This document shows, in pieces, positions 8,212-17,962 of a DNA stretch of 64,000 nt. The DNA comes from CAVURS01 sp963834425 (GTDB lineage Bacteria > Actinomycetota > Actinomycetes > Actinomycetales > CAVURS01), in assembly GCA_963834425.1 (NCBI GenBank), contig CAWIBR010000016.1:62001-126000 (forward strand), given 5' to 3'. Made by a program: the position numbers and the translations under genes. Within the stretch, counting starts at the first letter, position 1; the number at the start of each line of letters is the position of its first letter. A model generated the notes under the pieces. It was not told the origin of the DNA and searched no databases. It saw nothing but the letters and a program-made list of their open reading frames with translations.

Positions 8212-11200
8212 TCAGTCGAAGGCGGCGTCGACGACCAGCTCCGGCCGCCGCGCTGGATCCGCGAGCAGCGCCGCCACGACGAAACGGCTCGACCATCTCC
8301 CCGCAGCCCAGGCCACGGCCAGCGCGAGCCCGACCGGGTCGTTTGCGTGGGGCAGACCGTCCGCGTCGACCCACCACTCGACCTGGACCTCGTCGACCTC
8401 GAGCCGCTCGTGGCGAAACCATTCCGCGGGCGCAGTCGGCAGGAGCTCCCGCACATCGTCCGGCATCTCCGCCGGCCGACCAGCCGAAGTGACCAGACCG
8501 GCCACGCGGTCCTCGGGCTCGTCGAGATCGAGCAGGTCGGCTAGAGCCCGGCCCTGGGTTGGCGGAGCAATGACGAAGGCACCAATATCCTTGCGTTGCA
8601 ACCACATCGGCTGGTCGATGACACACACCTGGTCCCGTTCGACCACCAGCACGGCGGCGGCGTCGGCCGTGACGGCCCGGACCCGGCCCACGAGCGCGTC
8701 GCCAATGTCGGGCTGGGTCGCCAGCCAGGCCCAGAGGCGTAACAACCCGGGCAGGTCCACCGACCGGTCGGGGTCGGCCATCCGGTCGAGCACCACCGCC
8801 AGGGCCTCACCGCTCAGGTCGTCGACCGTGCGGACGACCCCGAGCGCGCGGCGCGCCTCCTCGTCGAGGTCGCTCACCCACTCCGGCGCGGGGTCGAGCA
8901 GCGCGACCAGCTCCGGCTCCGCGGCCGCATCGGCTCGGGCCGCCAGGCCGAGCTCGCGTCGCAACCACCAGGCGGCGTACGGCGCGACATCACCGCTGCG
9001 GCCGCGCCGGTCGTGCACCCGCACCGGCTGAACCAGCCCGGCGCGGGTGATCGGCGAGGCCGCCAGCGCCCCCACGACGCTCGCCCAGCAGTCCGGGCGC
9101 ACCACATCGAGGTCCCGCACGGCCACCACCGTGCCGGCGGTCGGTCCCAGGTCGGCGCCGGAGGACTCGGCGGCCCAGGTCGCCCAGTCCAGGAAACCGT
9201 CCAGCTCGGCGAGCTCCTCGCCGGGGTCGAGCAGGTCGACGTCGTCGGCGCTCAGCACGGCGAGCCCGTCCAGGACCCCGGTCGCGGTCAGGGTTGCCGC
9301 CCCGAAGTCCTCGACCAACGTTGCCGCGGCCACGCCGATCTCGTCTGGCTCGAGCACCTCGGCGGCCAGGGACCCCGGCAGCGCCAGGCTGGCCGCCGGA
9401 GCGAGCTCGTCGTCGTCGTCGGGCAGGGCCAGGTCGCCGAGCCACGGCAGGTCGCCCGGCTCCAGCTGACCCGCCTCGACCGCGCTGCGCACCAGGCCGA
9501 GCACGGTGAACGCGACAGCATCGGGGTCGTCGGCGTCGGGCGAGGTCTCGACCAGCTCGCGCACTGCAGGGTCGTCCAGCACCTGGCGGGCGGTCGCCGG
9601 GAGCGCACCGAGCCGGGCCAGCAACGGGTGGGCCGCCACTGGGTGCACGAGCCGGACGCCCGCGGCCGCCAACGACTCGAGCAGGTCGTCCGGCATGCCC
9701 TCGGGTGGGAGGAGCAGCCCGCGAGCGCCGCGCACGACCCGGCCGTCGGCGAGCGGCACCGGCAACACTCCGAGGGCTTCCCGGCCTTCGGGCTGGTCGC
9801 CCAGCGGGTTGAGCGCGGCGTACCGCTCGACCCAGGCTTCCGGGTCGGGGGCGAGGGGCAGCGCCTCGATCACCTCGGACAGACCGATCGAGGCAGTTCC
9901 TAGCTGCCGCAACGCGGTTCGGCCGCTCGGGGGCGCGTCGACCAGCCCCGCGACGAACGGTGCCAGCGCGGTCAGCAGGTCCGGCGAGGAGCCGGCGGCA
10001 CCGTCGATCACGACCGCGTCGCGCGGCCGCACCATCGACCCGTCCTCGATGGCGCGCAGGATCGGGACGTCGCGCAGCCGCTCCAGCGTGGCCAGCCGCA
10101 GGGCGGCGTCCAGGGCACCCGCGCCGAGGCCAACGGGCACGAGCGGCAACACGTCGTCGCCGTCGGCCGCGCGCTCGACGAGCAGCTCGGCGTACGTCGT
10201 GGCCGCTTCGCTCACGATCCGGTCGGTCAACGCGCCGGGAGCGACGTGCCGGCGGGAGGGTTCGAGCGGGAACGTCGCGATCAGCAGCGCCGGCCAGGCC
10301 ATCGGCTCGTCGGTCGGGGTCGGCGCGTGCACCACCTGCGGTACGGCGAGGTCGGGGCGGTCCGGCCGGGAGCGAGGGAGCGCCCAGAGCACGCTCCACC
10401 ACGGGCGATGGGCCTCTTCGGTCGGCCGGTCGGCGTACAGCTCGGCCCGTTCGGCCGTCGTGAACGACCCCGACCGCGAGACGGTGCTCCAGCGCTCGCC
10501 GACATCGGCCAGCCGGCGGACCAGCCCCGTCGACCTCGACCTCGATCTCGGCCAGCCCGGGCAGGGCGAGCAGCACCGCGTCGTCAAGGTCGGCGAGCAA
10601 CCGGCGGGCCAGGTCGGCTGCCGCCTCGTCGCGCAGCGGGAGCAGCACGACGGTGGCGTAGCCCTGGGGCGGCTCGCCCTCGGCCTCAAACGGAAGGCGC
10701 AGCGCCGGCAGATGGCCGTCGCGGCGACGCACCTCGTCAGCGAGGGCGGGCACGTCCTGGATCATTTGGGCGGTGTCCGCTCGCGAGAAGCGGACAGAAC
10801 CATTGCGGGACAGCAGAATCGGCTCGTCGGTGAGCGACAGGACGGCCGCGAAGCCGACGCCGAACCGACCGACCGACTGGGCCGGCTGATCGCTCTCATC
10901 GCGTTTGGCCGATGCCCGCAACGTGGCCAACGCCGCGACCCCAGCGGCGTCCAGAGGCCGGCCGGTGTTGGCGGCGGCCAGCACCTCGCCGTCAGCCGAC
11001 GAGGTCAGGCTCAGCCGGAGCCGGCCGGGCTCCCCCGCGGCGACCGCAGCGTCGGCGGCGTTCTGCGCCAGCTCGACGATGACCCGGTCGCGGTAGCCCC
11101 CGAGGCTGAAGTCCTCCTCGGCGTTGGCGTCCTCACGCAGCCGGGCCGGCGAGGCGGCCCAGGCGGCCAGCACCCGCTCGCGCACCGCAGCGGTGCCGAA

Positions 11201-11218
11201 CGGGTCGCCGGCGTTCAC
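8212..11218 (-). CDS. Sacsin/Hsp90-like GHKL ATPase, about 1000 residues, one frameshift
   Basis: The N-terminus has a GHKL ATP-binding fold: VIVELAQNAADAAVAAGEPG holds the N-box Asn/Asp, and SVGRFGVGFAAVLSLTDEP is the glycine-rich lid, as in Hsp90 and sacsin. The remaining 800 residues are acidic, Leu/Ala/Asp-rich and without motifs I recognise. The frame changes near 10525-10530 at a GGGG run (EIEVEVDG joined to LVRRLADVG); 8212-10689 is one open fragment. GTG 11218 overlaps the stop of the DUF3027 gene as GTGA, so both are made together. A chaperone or sensor role is inferred only; actinobacterial homologues are usually annotated just as ATP-binding protein. Confidence 0.75.
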
Positions 11219-12054
11219 TCCACTGAGACGTCGACCGGGGCATCCGCCGAGACGTCGGCGGCGAGGTCGTCCGGCTGACCCGCGGGCACCGTGATGGGCT
11301 CGGCCTCGACCGCAAGCTCGGGCAGCAGCAGGGCGTCGTAGCCGAGCTCGTCCAGGATCGGCAGCTCGGCCTGAGGCGTCTCGACCGGGGCGCCGCCCTG
11401 GCTGTGGGCACCGCAGCCGTGGTCGAGCGAGACGACCTGGCCATCGGACGGGGACCACTCGTTGCTGCAGACGCCGAAGACCGCGCGCAGGGTGCCGGCC
11501 ATCGGCAGGAAGAAGCCACAGCTCTCGCACGGCGCGGGGGCCAGCTCGGCCACGGGGGTGTTCGGGCCGTGCGACCCGTCGTACCAGCGCTCGGCGGCTT
11601 CGGCCCGGCCTTCGGGCGACAGCACGCGCTCGCGGCCCAGACCCAGCTCCCAGAAGGCCAGCTGGTCGGCGTCATCGTCGCCCGTGGCTTCGTAGCCGGG
11701 CTCGAGGCGGGGGTCCTCGACGATGATCGGCAGCAGGTCGCCGGGGCCCAGGTCGCCCGGAGCGATCCGGTCCGACCACGGCAGCCAGATCGGCGCCAGC
11801 AGGGCGCCGACGCCCGGCAACAGGTGGACCTCGTCGATCGTGGCGGTGCGGCCGCGCGGTGGCCGGGCAACGGTGACGCCCCAGCGCCAGCCGCGGTAGG
11901 CCGGGGACGTGCAGTCGAAGGAGTGGGTGCCCACGCGCTCACCCTCGAGCTCGAAACCCTGGTGTTCGCCCACCGTGCCCGGTTCGGCGATCTCCTCGGC
12001 GGCCGCCCGCGCCAGGTCGACGGCGGCGATCAGGACCTCGTCGTCGTGAGCCAT
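11215..12054 (-). CDS. DUF3027 family protein with a zinc-ribbon-like Cys pattern
   Basis: This is a 279-residue actinobacterial conserved protein. It has an N-terminal region (LIAAVDLARAAAEEIAEPG), a middle domain with SPAYRGWRWGVTVARPPRG, and a Cys-rich segment of CESCGFFLPMAG, then CSNEWSPSDG and HGCGAHS, which may bind Zn. The C-terminal third is acidic and variable. The family is of unknown function and is linked to cspB and an MFS gene in mycobacteria, as here. ATG 12054 is the first plausible start; it is divergent from the MFS gene at 12122. The stop overlaps the start of the ATPase gene. Confidence 0.82.
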   Translation of the reverse strand: MAHDDEVLIAAVDLARAAAEEIAEPGTVGEHQGFELEGERVGTHSFDCTSPAYRGWRWGVTVARPPRGRTATIDEVHLLPGVGALLAPIWLPWSDRIAPGDLGPGDLLPIIVEDPRLEPGYEATGDDDADQLAFWELGLGRERVLSPEGRAEAAERWYDGSHGPNTPVAELAPAPCESCGFFLPMAGTLRAVFGVCSNEWSPSDGQVVSLDHGCGAHSQGGAPVETPQAELPILDELGYDALLLPELAVEAEPITVPAGQPDDLAADVSADAPVDVSVE

Positions 12055-12121
12055 AGGGCGATTGTCCCCCACTCCGAGCGCCTCCCGCGACCATGACCGA
12101 TCCGCCCGGCAGGATGGGCGG

Positions 12122-13672
12122 GTGGAGTCGGAGCCGTTGCACCCGTCCCCGCCGCCCGACAAGGGCGAGCGGGCGACCCCGGGAGCACGGGCCTTCGGCC
12201 GGGGCCCGGGCAAGGTCCTCGCGCTCACCGGCCGGGGCTTCCGGGCGACGTTCCGCCGGGCCATGCAGGCAACCCAGGCTCAAGGGGCCGGCGAGTCGGG
12301 CCTGGCCAAGGTGATCCAGATGCACGGCGCCTCGGCCGCCGGCGACGCCCTCGTTCTGCTCTCGCTGGCCAACACGGTCTTCTTCTCGGTGCCAGTCGGC
12401 CAGGCCCGGGGCCGGGTCGCGCTCTATCTGGTCGTGACGATGCTGCCCTTCTCGGTGCTGGCGCCGGTGATCGGGCCGCTACTGGACCGCTTTCGCAGCG
12501 GCCGGCGCTACGCGCTCGCGTTCACCTTCGTGGGCCGGGCCTTCCTGGCCTGGGTGATGGCCGGTGCCGTGGCCGGCGGCAAGGAGGGCTTCGCGCTCTA
12601 TCCGGCTGCCTTCGGCCACCTGGTGCTGAGCAAGGCCTACCAGGTGACCCGGGCCGCGGCCACCCCCCGCGTGCTGCCCAAGGCGCTGTCCCTGGTGACC
12701 GCGAACTCGCGGGTGATGCTCGGCGGGGTCGTCGCGGTGGCCGTCGCGACGCCGATCGGCGGCATCCTGCTCAGGCTCGCCGGACCGGAGTGGTCGTTGC
12801 GCTTCGCGTTCCTCGTCTTCGCCGCCGGCGTCGCCCTGGCCCTCCGGTTGCCCCCAGTCGTGGACTCAGCCGATGGCGAGGTCGGGGCGCGCCTGTCCTC
12901 GGACACCGGTCCGGCGCCCCGACTCGGTCCGCCGGTGCGCACCACATCGGCCACGGATGACACGACGGCCATCCCGACGGCGACCACCCAGACCCTGCCG
13001 ACCGAGAACGCCGAGGAGTCCGAGACCGCCGAGACCGGGGCGCGGCGCGGGCGCCGGATCGACGTCTCGTCGTGGGGGATCGGCCCGCGAGTCGTCCTGG
13101 GCTTGCGCGCCGAGTCGGCGCTGCGGGCGTTCACCGGCTTCCTGACCTTGTTCCTGGCCTTTGCCCTGCGGACCGATCCGATCAGCGCCTCGATCCCGAC
13201 GATCGGCGTGATCGGACTGGTCGCCGGAGGCGCAGGGGTCGGCAACACGATCGGCACGGCGATGGGTGCCCTGCTGCGCCGGGTCGCGCCCGAGACGGTG
13301 CTCACGGCGATGCTGGCGGTCGCGGCGGCGGCGGCCACGACCGGCACGATCTGGTACGGACTGGTCGCCGTCATCGCGGTCGGCGTCGGCGCGGGCCTGT
13401 CCTCCGCGCTGGGCAAGCTCGCCCTCGACGCGCTCGTCCAGCGCGAAGTGCCGGACGACGTGCGCTCGTCGGCGTTCGCCCGGTCCGAGACGGTCCTCCA
13501 GCTCGCCTGGGTGATCGGCGGCGGGATCGGCATCGGCCTGCCCATCCCCGGCGCCTACGGCCTGGGACTCGCGGCGGTCTTCCTGACCGTGATGCTGGTC
13601 ATCACCTTGCGGGCGCGGGTCCTTGCTCGTCGTACCGATGCTCGGGCCGGCTCACAGACCAAGAGCGCCTAG
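12122..13672 (+). CDS. MFS transporter (Rv0876c-like)
   Basis: This is a 516-residue membrane protein with a long basic N-terminal extension, MFS helices (LYLVVTMLPFSVLAPVIGPL, then LLDRFRSGRRYALAF) and an unusually long acidic, Thr-rich central loop of about 80 residues between helices 6 and 7. Synteny with cspB and DUF3027 matches the mycobacterial Rv0876c region. The substrate is unknown. GTG 12122 is preferred since the upstream in-frame ATG overlaps the promoter region of DUF3027. The last codons lie inside dispersed repeat copy B, so the C-terminal QTKSA is encoded by the repeat. Confidence 0.82.
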   Translation: MESEPLHPSPPPDKGERATPGARAFGRGPGKVLALTGRGFRATFRRAMQATQAQGAGESGLAKVIQMHGASAAGDALVLLSLANTVFFSVPVGQARGRVALYLVVTMLPFSVLAPVIGPLLDRFRSGRRYALAFTFVGRAFLAWVMAGAVAGGKEGFALYPAAFGHLVLSKAYQVTRAAATPRVLPKALSLVTANSRVMLGGVVAVAVATPIGGILLRLAGPEWSLRFAFLVFAAGVALALRLPPVVDSADGEVGARLSSDTGPAPRLGPPVRTTSATDDTTAIPTATTQTLPTENAEESETAETGARRGRRIDVSSWGIGPRVVLGLRAESALRAFTGFLTLFLAFALRTDPISASIPTIGVIGLVAGGAGVGNTIGTAMGALLRRVAPETVLTAMLAVAAAAATTGTIWYGLVAVIAVGVGAGLSSALGKLALDALVQREVPDDVRSSAFARSETVLQLAWVIGGGIGIGLPIPGAYGLGLAAVFLTVMLVITLRARVLARRTDARAGSQTKSA

Positions 13673-13787
13673 GAGCAAGAGCGCCCGGTACGGCGCGGGG
13701 TTGGCTTCTCCTCGCGGGTCGCACCTGTTGCTCGCCGGGGTGGCGTATCGATGCAACTTTGCGTCGGGTGTGACGCGCCGTTGCATC
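13660..13787. repeat. Dispersed palindromic repeat, copy B
   Basis: It shares with copy A the CAAGAGCGCCTAG start, AGCAAGAGCGC (13674-13684), CTTCTCCTCGCGGG and the terminal hairpin. The hairpin arms, 13750-13765 and 13772-13787, pair except at three bases: the left arm has the TTTGCG core and the right arm the GGCGCG core, a hybrid of the two hairpin types. It lies in the convergent gap between the MFS gene and cspB and provides the MFS stop codon. Confidence 0.7.
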
Positions 13788-13825
13788 ACTAGTCGGATTC
13801 ACGGGTAAAGAGGCGAGCGCGAAAC

Positions 13826-14209
13826 CTAGGCCTCGATGTCGTCGGCGACGGCCCGCAGCAGCGCGGCAACCTTGTGTGCCGACGCCTTGTCCGGGTGCCG
13901 GCCCCGGCGCAGCGAGTTCGAGACCCCGTCGAGCAGCTTGATGGTGTCCTCGACGATGACCGTGAGGTCCTCCGGCGCCTTGCGGGCGCGGGCGGCCACC
14001 GAGGGCAGCGGGTCGAGGACCTTCACCGACAGCGCTTGGGTGCCGCGCTTGCCCTCGACGATGCCGTACTCGACCCGGGTGCCGCCCTTGAGCGTGGTGA
14101 CGCCCTCGGGCAGAGCGGAGGCGTGCAGGAAGACGTCGGCACCCTCGTCACTACTGAGGAAGCCGAAGCCCTTCTCGGCGTCGTAGAACTTGACCTTGCC
14201 TGTTGGCAC
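13826..14209 (-). CDS. cspB: Cold-shock protein with C-terminal extension (CspB type)
   Basis: This 127-residue protein has an N-terminal cold-shock OB fold of about 65 residues: GKVKFYDAEKGFGFLSSDEG holds RNP1 (KGFGFL) and ADVFLHASAL holds RNP2. The family binds single-stranded nucleic acid and melts RNA structure. The extra 60 residues (LTVIVEDTIKLLDGVSNSLR) are helical and typical of the actinobacterial CspB/Rv0871 type. It is oriented toward the convergent MFS gene. The 135 bases between it and the HAD-LarE gene hold its leader; I see no clear RNA structure there. Confidence 0.92.
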   Translation of the reverse strand: MPTGKVKFYDAEKGFGFLSSDEGADVFLHASALPEGVTTLKGGTRVEYGIVEGKRGTQALSVKVLDPLPSVAARARKAPEDLTVIVEDTIKLLDGVSNSLRRGRHPDKASAHKVAALLRAVADDIEA

Positions 14210-14344
14210 CGTTGACCTCTAGCTCGTGTAATGGCCCGTTGTGTTGGCACGTCGTGCCGGCCGGTTGTGCGGAGAACGTCGTCAGGCTATCGGCCCGCGC
14301 AAGTCGGATTCCCCTTCGATTACCCCGAGATTCCGCCGCTGCCC

Positions 14345-15820
14345 TCAGCGGAAGAGCTCGGGCTGGGGTAACAGCTCGTTCATCGACCCGGACCGGAAGC
14401 CGCGCTCGTCGATCTCGGCCCGATCGAAGCCGGTGGCGCGCACCGCGGCCAGGAGTCGCTCGCCCAGGTCGGTGGGCCGGCCGTCGGCGGCTGGGTCGAT
14501 GAGCTGGGGCAGGAGGTCACGGTCGACCTCGACCCGGGCCTGGCCATCGCCGAGATCGCGGACCCGCACGTTGGCCGCGGCCAGCTCGGCGCCGGTCAGC
14601 TCGGCTCGCGCGGCCAGCTCGGCCCGGTCGATCCGCTCCAGCCGCTCGCGAGTGACCGGGATGCCGTAGGCGACCCGGCTGGACAGGCAGGCCGCCGCCG
14701 GCTTGTCCCACGTGCTCAGGCCCCAGCGCCGCGACGCCTCGCGCACCTGCGCCTTGGTCAACCCGGCATCGCGCAGCGGCGCGATCGCACCCCGCTCCTC
14801 GGCCGCGCGGATCCCGGGCCGGAAGCCGGCGCGTGCGTCGTCCGCGTTGGTGCCGGTCACGACCGTGGCCCCGTTGGCGACCCCAGCCAGAGCCGTGAGT
14901 ACGTCGACCAGCTCGGATTTGCAGTAATAGCAACGGTCTCCGGCGTTGGCGACGTAGCCGTCGCGGTCGAGCTCGTGGGTCTGCGGGGTGATGTGCTGGA
15001 CGCCCAGGTCAGCCGCGAAGCGCTGCGCCGCCTGCAGCTCGCCGGTCGCGAGGGACGGCGAGACGGCGGTCGCCGCGACGACTCGCTCCGGGCCGAGGGC
15101 TCGCACGGCAGCGGCGAGGACGAAGGCCGAGTCGGCGCCACCGGAGAAGGCGACGACGAGCGGGCCGCGGGCGGCGACCTCGACCAGCGCGGCGTCGAGT
15201 TGCGCGAGGCGGACGTTCAGGACGTGCTCGTCCAGCCACTCCGGAAACGACGCCAGTGATTCCAGGACGATGTCGGCCCCTGCCGCCGAGAGTTCGGCGG
15301 CCGGGGTCGGGCCGGTGGAGACGGCCACCGACAGGGCGTCGGCCCCGATCGCGGCCACGACGTCGCCGGGGTGGTCACCGACGTAGATCTGGGCACCGAT
15401 TTCGTGCAGCACCTGGGCCTTGCCGTGGGCGTACCGGCCGCCGATTGCCAGGTCGGCTTCGAGGCCGACGTGGGCCAGGACCGCCAGCACGGCGCTCTCG
15501 TGCTTCGCGCTGATCACGGCCGTGCGACCGCCCAGGGCCTTGACGGCGGCCAGCGCCTCGCGCGCGCCCGGGAGCAAGGTGGTGACCGGGATACCGATCT
15601 CGGGGTACCGCTGCCGGTAACCGGCCACGACGACCGGGATCTGCTCTTCCGACACCCACGGGCGAATAGCGTCGACCAGCGGGATGCCGATCGTCGGCCA
15701 GATGTCGGCGTCGCTGACCTCGACGTCCACCTCGGCCAGCGCCCCGCGCAGAGAGTCGACGATGCCCGCCCGGGAGTCGACGAGGGTCATGTCGAGGTCG
15801 AAGCCAACTACCAGGTCCAC
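14345..15820 (-). CDS. larE: Fused HAD hydrolase and LarE-type sulfur transferase
   Basis: This is a 491-residue two-domain protein. Residues 1 to about 197 form a HAD phosphatase: DLDMT with nucleophile D8 and acid/base D10, SAKHE with K106, and GDHPGD with D149. Residues about 200-491 are a PP-loop LarE: SGGADS at 226-231, RCYYCK (C297, C300), KPAAACLSSR (C378) and a C-terminal NELLPQPELF. LarE puts sulfur on the pyridinium dicarboxylate mononucleotide in making the nickel-pincer cofactor of lactate racemase-type enzymes. Three cysteines in this arrangement are, in some LarE proteins, ligands of a [4Fe-4S] cluster, unlike the sacrificial single-Cys enzyme. No larB or larC is in the window. 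The fusion is unbroken in one frame. Confidence 0.85.
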   Translation of the reverse strand: MDLVVGFDLDMTLVDSRAGIVDSLRGALAEVDVEVSDADIWPTIGIPLVDAIRPWVSEEQIPVVVAGYRQRYPEIGIPVTTLLPGAREALAAVKALGGRTAVISAKHESAVLAVLAHVGLEADLAIGGRYAHGKAQVLHEIGAQIYVGDHPGDVVAAIGADALSVAVSTGPTPAAELSAAGADIVLESLASFPEWLDEHVLNVRLAQLDAALVEVAARGPLVVAFSGGADSAFVLAAAVRALGPERVVAATAVSPSLATGELQAAQRFAADLGVQHITPQTHELDRDGYVANAGDRCYYCKSELVDVLTALAGVANGATVVTGTNADDARAGFRPGIRAAEERGAIAPLRDAGLTKAQVREASRRWGLSTWDKPAAACLSSRVAYGIPVTRERLERIDRAELAARAELTGAELAAANVRVRDLGDGQARVEVDRDLLPQLIDPAADGRPTDLGERLLAAVRATGFDRAEIDERGFRSGSMNELLPQPELFR

Positions 15821-15905
15821 CCGACCAGCCTAGGTGCCCCCAGCGGGTCGCCCGACCGTCCGCCCCCGGTTGAGCCGGGCGCGCGCGGGCGGCACGATGG
15901 GGTCA

Positions 15906-17228
15906 GTGACTCAGACCACTCCCACGGCGGCAGGGCGCCTGCGGGAACTCTGGACCGAGGTCCCCTCCGCCGGCCGCCTCCTGCTGGTCGCGGTCGTTGT
16001 CGACTCCCTGGGTATCGGGCTGACCCTGCCCTTCACCGTGATCTACCTGCACGAGGTCCGGGGCATTGCGCTCCCCACCGTGGGCCTGCTGATGTCCCTG
16101 CCACCGGTCGTGGCGCTCGCGCTGCTCGGACCGACGGGCTCGGCCATCGATCGGTTCGGGGCCCGGCGGGTGCAGATGGCCGCCCTGACCTTCTCGATGG
16201 TCGGCCAGCTCGGACTCGTCTTCGTCCACGGGCCGGGCACGGCGGCGGCAGCGCTAGCGGTCAGCGGCATCGGGTCAGCGGCGTTCTTCCCGGCCAACCT
16301 CTCGCTCGTCGCCTCGGTGATCCCGACCGGGCTCCGGCAGCGCTACTTCGGGCTGAGCTTCACCGTGCTCAACGCCGGCATCGGCCTGGGCGGGATCGTC
16401 TCCGGTCTGGTGGTCGACGTGCATCAGCCGCGGACCTTCGCGGTCATCTACGTCGCTGACGCGGCGAGCTACCTCGTGCCGTTGGTCATCCTGGGCGTCT
16501 TCCTGCGCGGTGTTGGGGGCCCGGCCCACGCCGCTCGGGACCCAGAGACCATCACCACAGAGCCCATCACCACAGAGCCCACCGCCGCGCCCCCGACGTA
16601 CGCCGCGGTCTGGCGCGACCGGGTCTTCCGGCGGTTCCTGCTCGTGACCTTCTGTGCGTCGTTCGTGGGTTACGCGCAGCTCGAGGCGGGGTGGACGGCC
16701 TTTGCCCGGTTCGTGGCGCACGTCTCGACCCGCGACATCGGCATCGCCTTCGCCGTCAACACCCTGGTCATCGTGGTCCTGCAACTGCCTGTGCTGCAGG
16801 CGATCCAGGGCCGGCGGCGCACCCGGATGCTGGTGCTGATGGCGGCGATCTGGGCGCTCGCCTGGGTGTTCGTCGGAGCGGCGGGCCTCGTCGGCGGCGC
16901 CCTCGCCGTCGGTCTGGTGGTCGTCAGCGGTGGCGTCTTCGGGCTCGGCGAGACCTTGAACGCGCCCGTCGCACCGTCACTGGTCAACGACCTGGCGAGC
17001 GATGCACTGCGCGGCCGCTACAACGCCGCCAACTCGATCGCCTTCCAGCTGGCCGCGGTCGTAGGCCCGGTCACGGCCGGGCTGCTTATCGGTGGCGGCC
17101 AGGATGCGGCGTACATCGTCCTGCTGCTCGTGGGGTGTGCAGTGCTCGCCGGTCTGCTGCTATCTCTTGAACGCCGCGTCTCCCCGCTCGCCAACGGCGT
17201 CACGCCGGCCGACGGAGGTGCTTCGTGA
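15906..17228 (+). CDS. MFS transporter
   Basis: This is a 440-residue 12-TM transporter with an N-terminal RLLLVAVVVDSLGIGLTLPF, a loop 2-3 motif (GPTGSAIDRFGARRVQ) and a long central loop with the duplicated TEPITTEP segment. It resembles DHA1-type multidrug exporters; the substrate is unknown. GTG 15906 is chosen; ATG 15897 (three codons upstream) is also possible. The end overlaps the DUF2071 start as GTGA, so the two genes form a coupled pair. Confidence 0.85.
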   Translation: MTQTTPTAAGRLRELWTEVPSAGRLLLVAVVVDSLGIGLTLPFTVIYLHEVRGIALPTVGLLMSLPPVVALALLGPTGSAIDRFGARRVQMAALTFSMVGQLGLVFVHGPGTAAAALAVSGIGSAAFFPANLSLVASVIPTGLRQRYFGLSFTVLNAGIGLGGIVSGLVVDVHQPRTFAVIYVADAASYLVPLVILGVFLRGVGGPAHAARDPETITTEPITTEPTAAPPTYAAVWRDRVFRRFLLVTFCASFVGYAQLEAGWTAFARFVAHVSTRDIGIAFAVNTLVIVVLQLPVLQAIQGRRRTRMLVLMAAIWALAWVFVGAAGLVGGALAVGLVVVSGGVFGLGETLNAPVAPSLVNDLASDALRGRYNAANSIAFQLAAVVGPVTAGLLIGGGQDAAYIVLLLVGCAVLAGLLLSLERRVSPLANGVTPADGGAS

Positions 17229-17962
17229 TCGAGCCGATCACTCCGGCACCGCCGCGCGCCTTGCGCGGCACGCTGCTGACGCAGTCCTGGCTGGACGTCA
17301 CGATGATCCACTGGGTGGCCGATCCCGTTGCCGTGCAACGGTTGATCCCGGCGGGCACCCGGCCGGATCTGCTCGACGGCCGGACCTATGTGGGCCTGAT
17401 CGGCTTCCGGATGCACCGCCTCGGTCTCGGTCCTGGACCCGGGCTGCCCTACGTCGGGACCTTCCTGGAGACCAACGTGCGGCTCTACACCGTGGACGGC
17501 GAAGGACGCCGAGGCGTCTTCTTCTGCACCCTGGACGCGAGCCGGCTGCTGCCCGTCATCGGCGGCCAGGTGGGGGCGCGGGTCAACTACGTGTGGGCCC
17601 GAATGCGCTTCGGGCGGCGTGGCGACGAGCTCGCGTACGCAACTCGACGTCGTTGGCCGGACCGGACCGCCCACTCCCGGATGCGGGTGCGCGTCGGGCC
17701 ACCGATCGACCGGCCGTCTGAGCTGGACCACTTCCTGACCGCGCGCTGGGGGCTCCACACGCGGTGGTACGGACGCACCGTCTACCTGCCCAACGCACAT
17801 GCACCATGGCCGCTGCACAGCGCCGAACTGCTTGACCTGCAGGAGGATCCGGTCGACGGGCTGGTCGCGCGAGCCGGCTTCGACGCGCAGGGTGTCCCCG
17901 CCAGCGTCGTCTACTCACCGGGCGTCGCCGTGCGGTTTGGCCCGGGGTCGTTCCTTGACTAG
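17225..17962 (+). CDS. DUF2071 (YqjF-like) protein
   Basis: This is a 245-residue soluble protein of the DUF2071 family, which has an acetoacetate-decarboxylase-like barrel without proven activity. Family marks are LLTQSWLDVTMIHWVADP near the N-terminus, LDGRTYVGLIGFRMHRLG, VGTFLETNVRLYTVDGEG with GVFFCTLDAS, and LTARWGLHTRWYGR. GTG 17225 overlaps the MFS stop. It ends in TAG at 17960-17962 inside a CTAG that also holds the stop of the opposite-strand epimerase gene. Confidence 0.82.
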   Translation: MIEPITPAPPRALRGTLLTQSWLDVTMIHWVADPVAVQRLIPAGTRPDLLDGRTYVGLIGFRMHRLGLGPGPGLPYVGTFLETNVRLYTVDGEGRRGVFFCTLDASRLLPVIGGQVGARVNYVWARMRFGRRGDELAYATRRRWPDRTAHSRMRVRVGPPIDRPSELDHFLTARWGLHTRWYGRTVYLPNAHAPWPLHSAELLDLQEDPVDGLVARAGFDAQGVPASVVYSPGVAVRFGPGSFLD

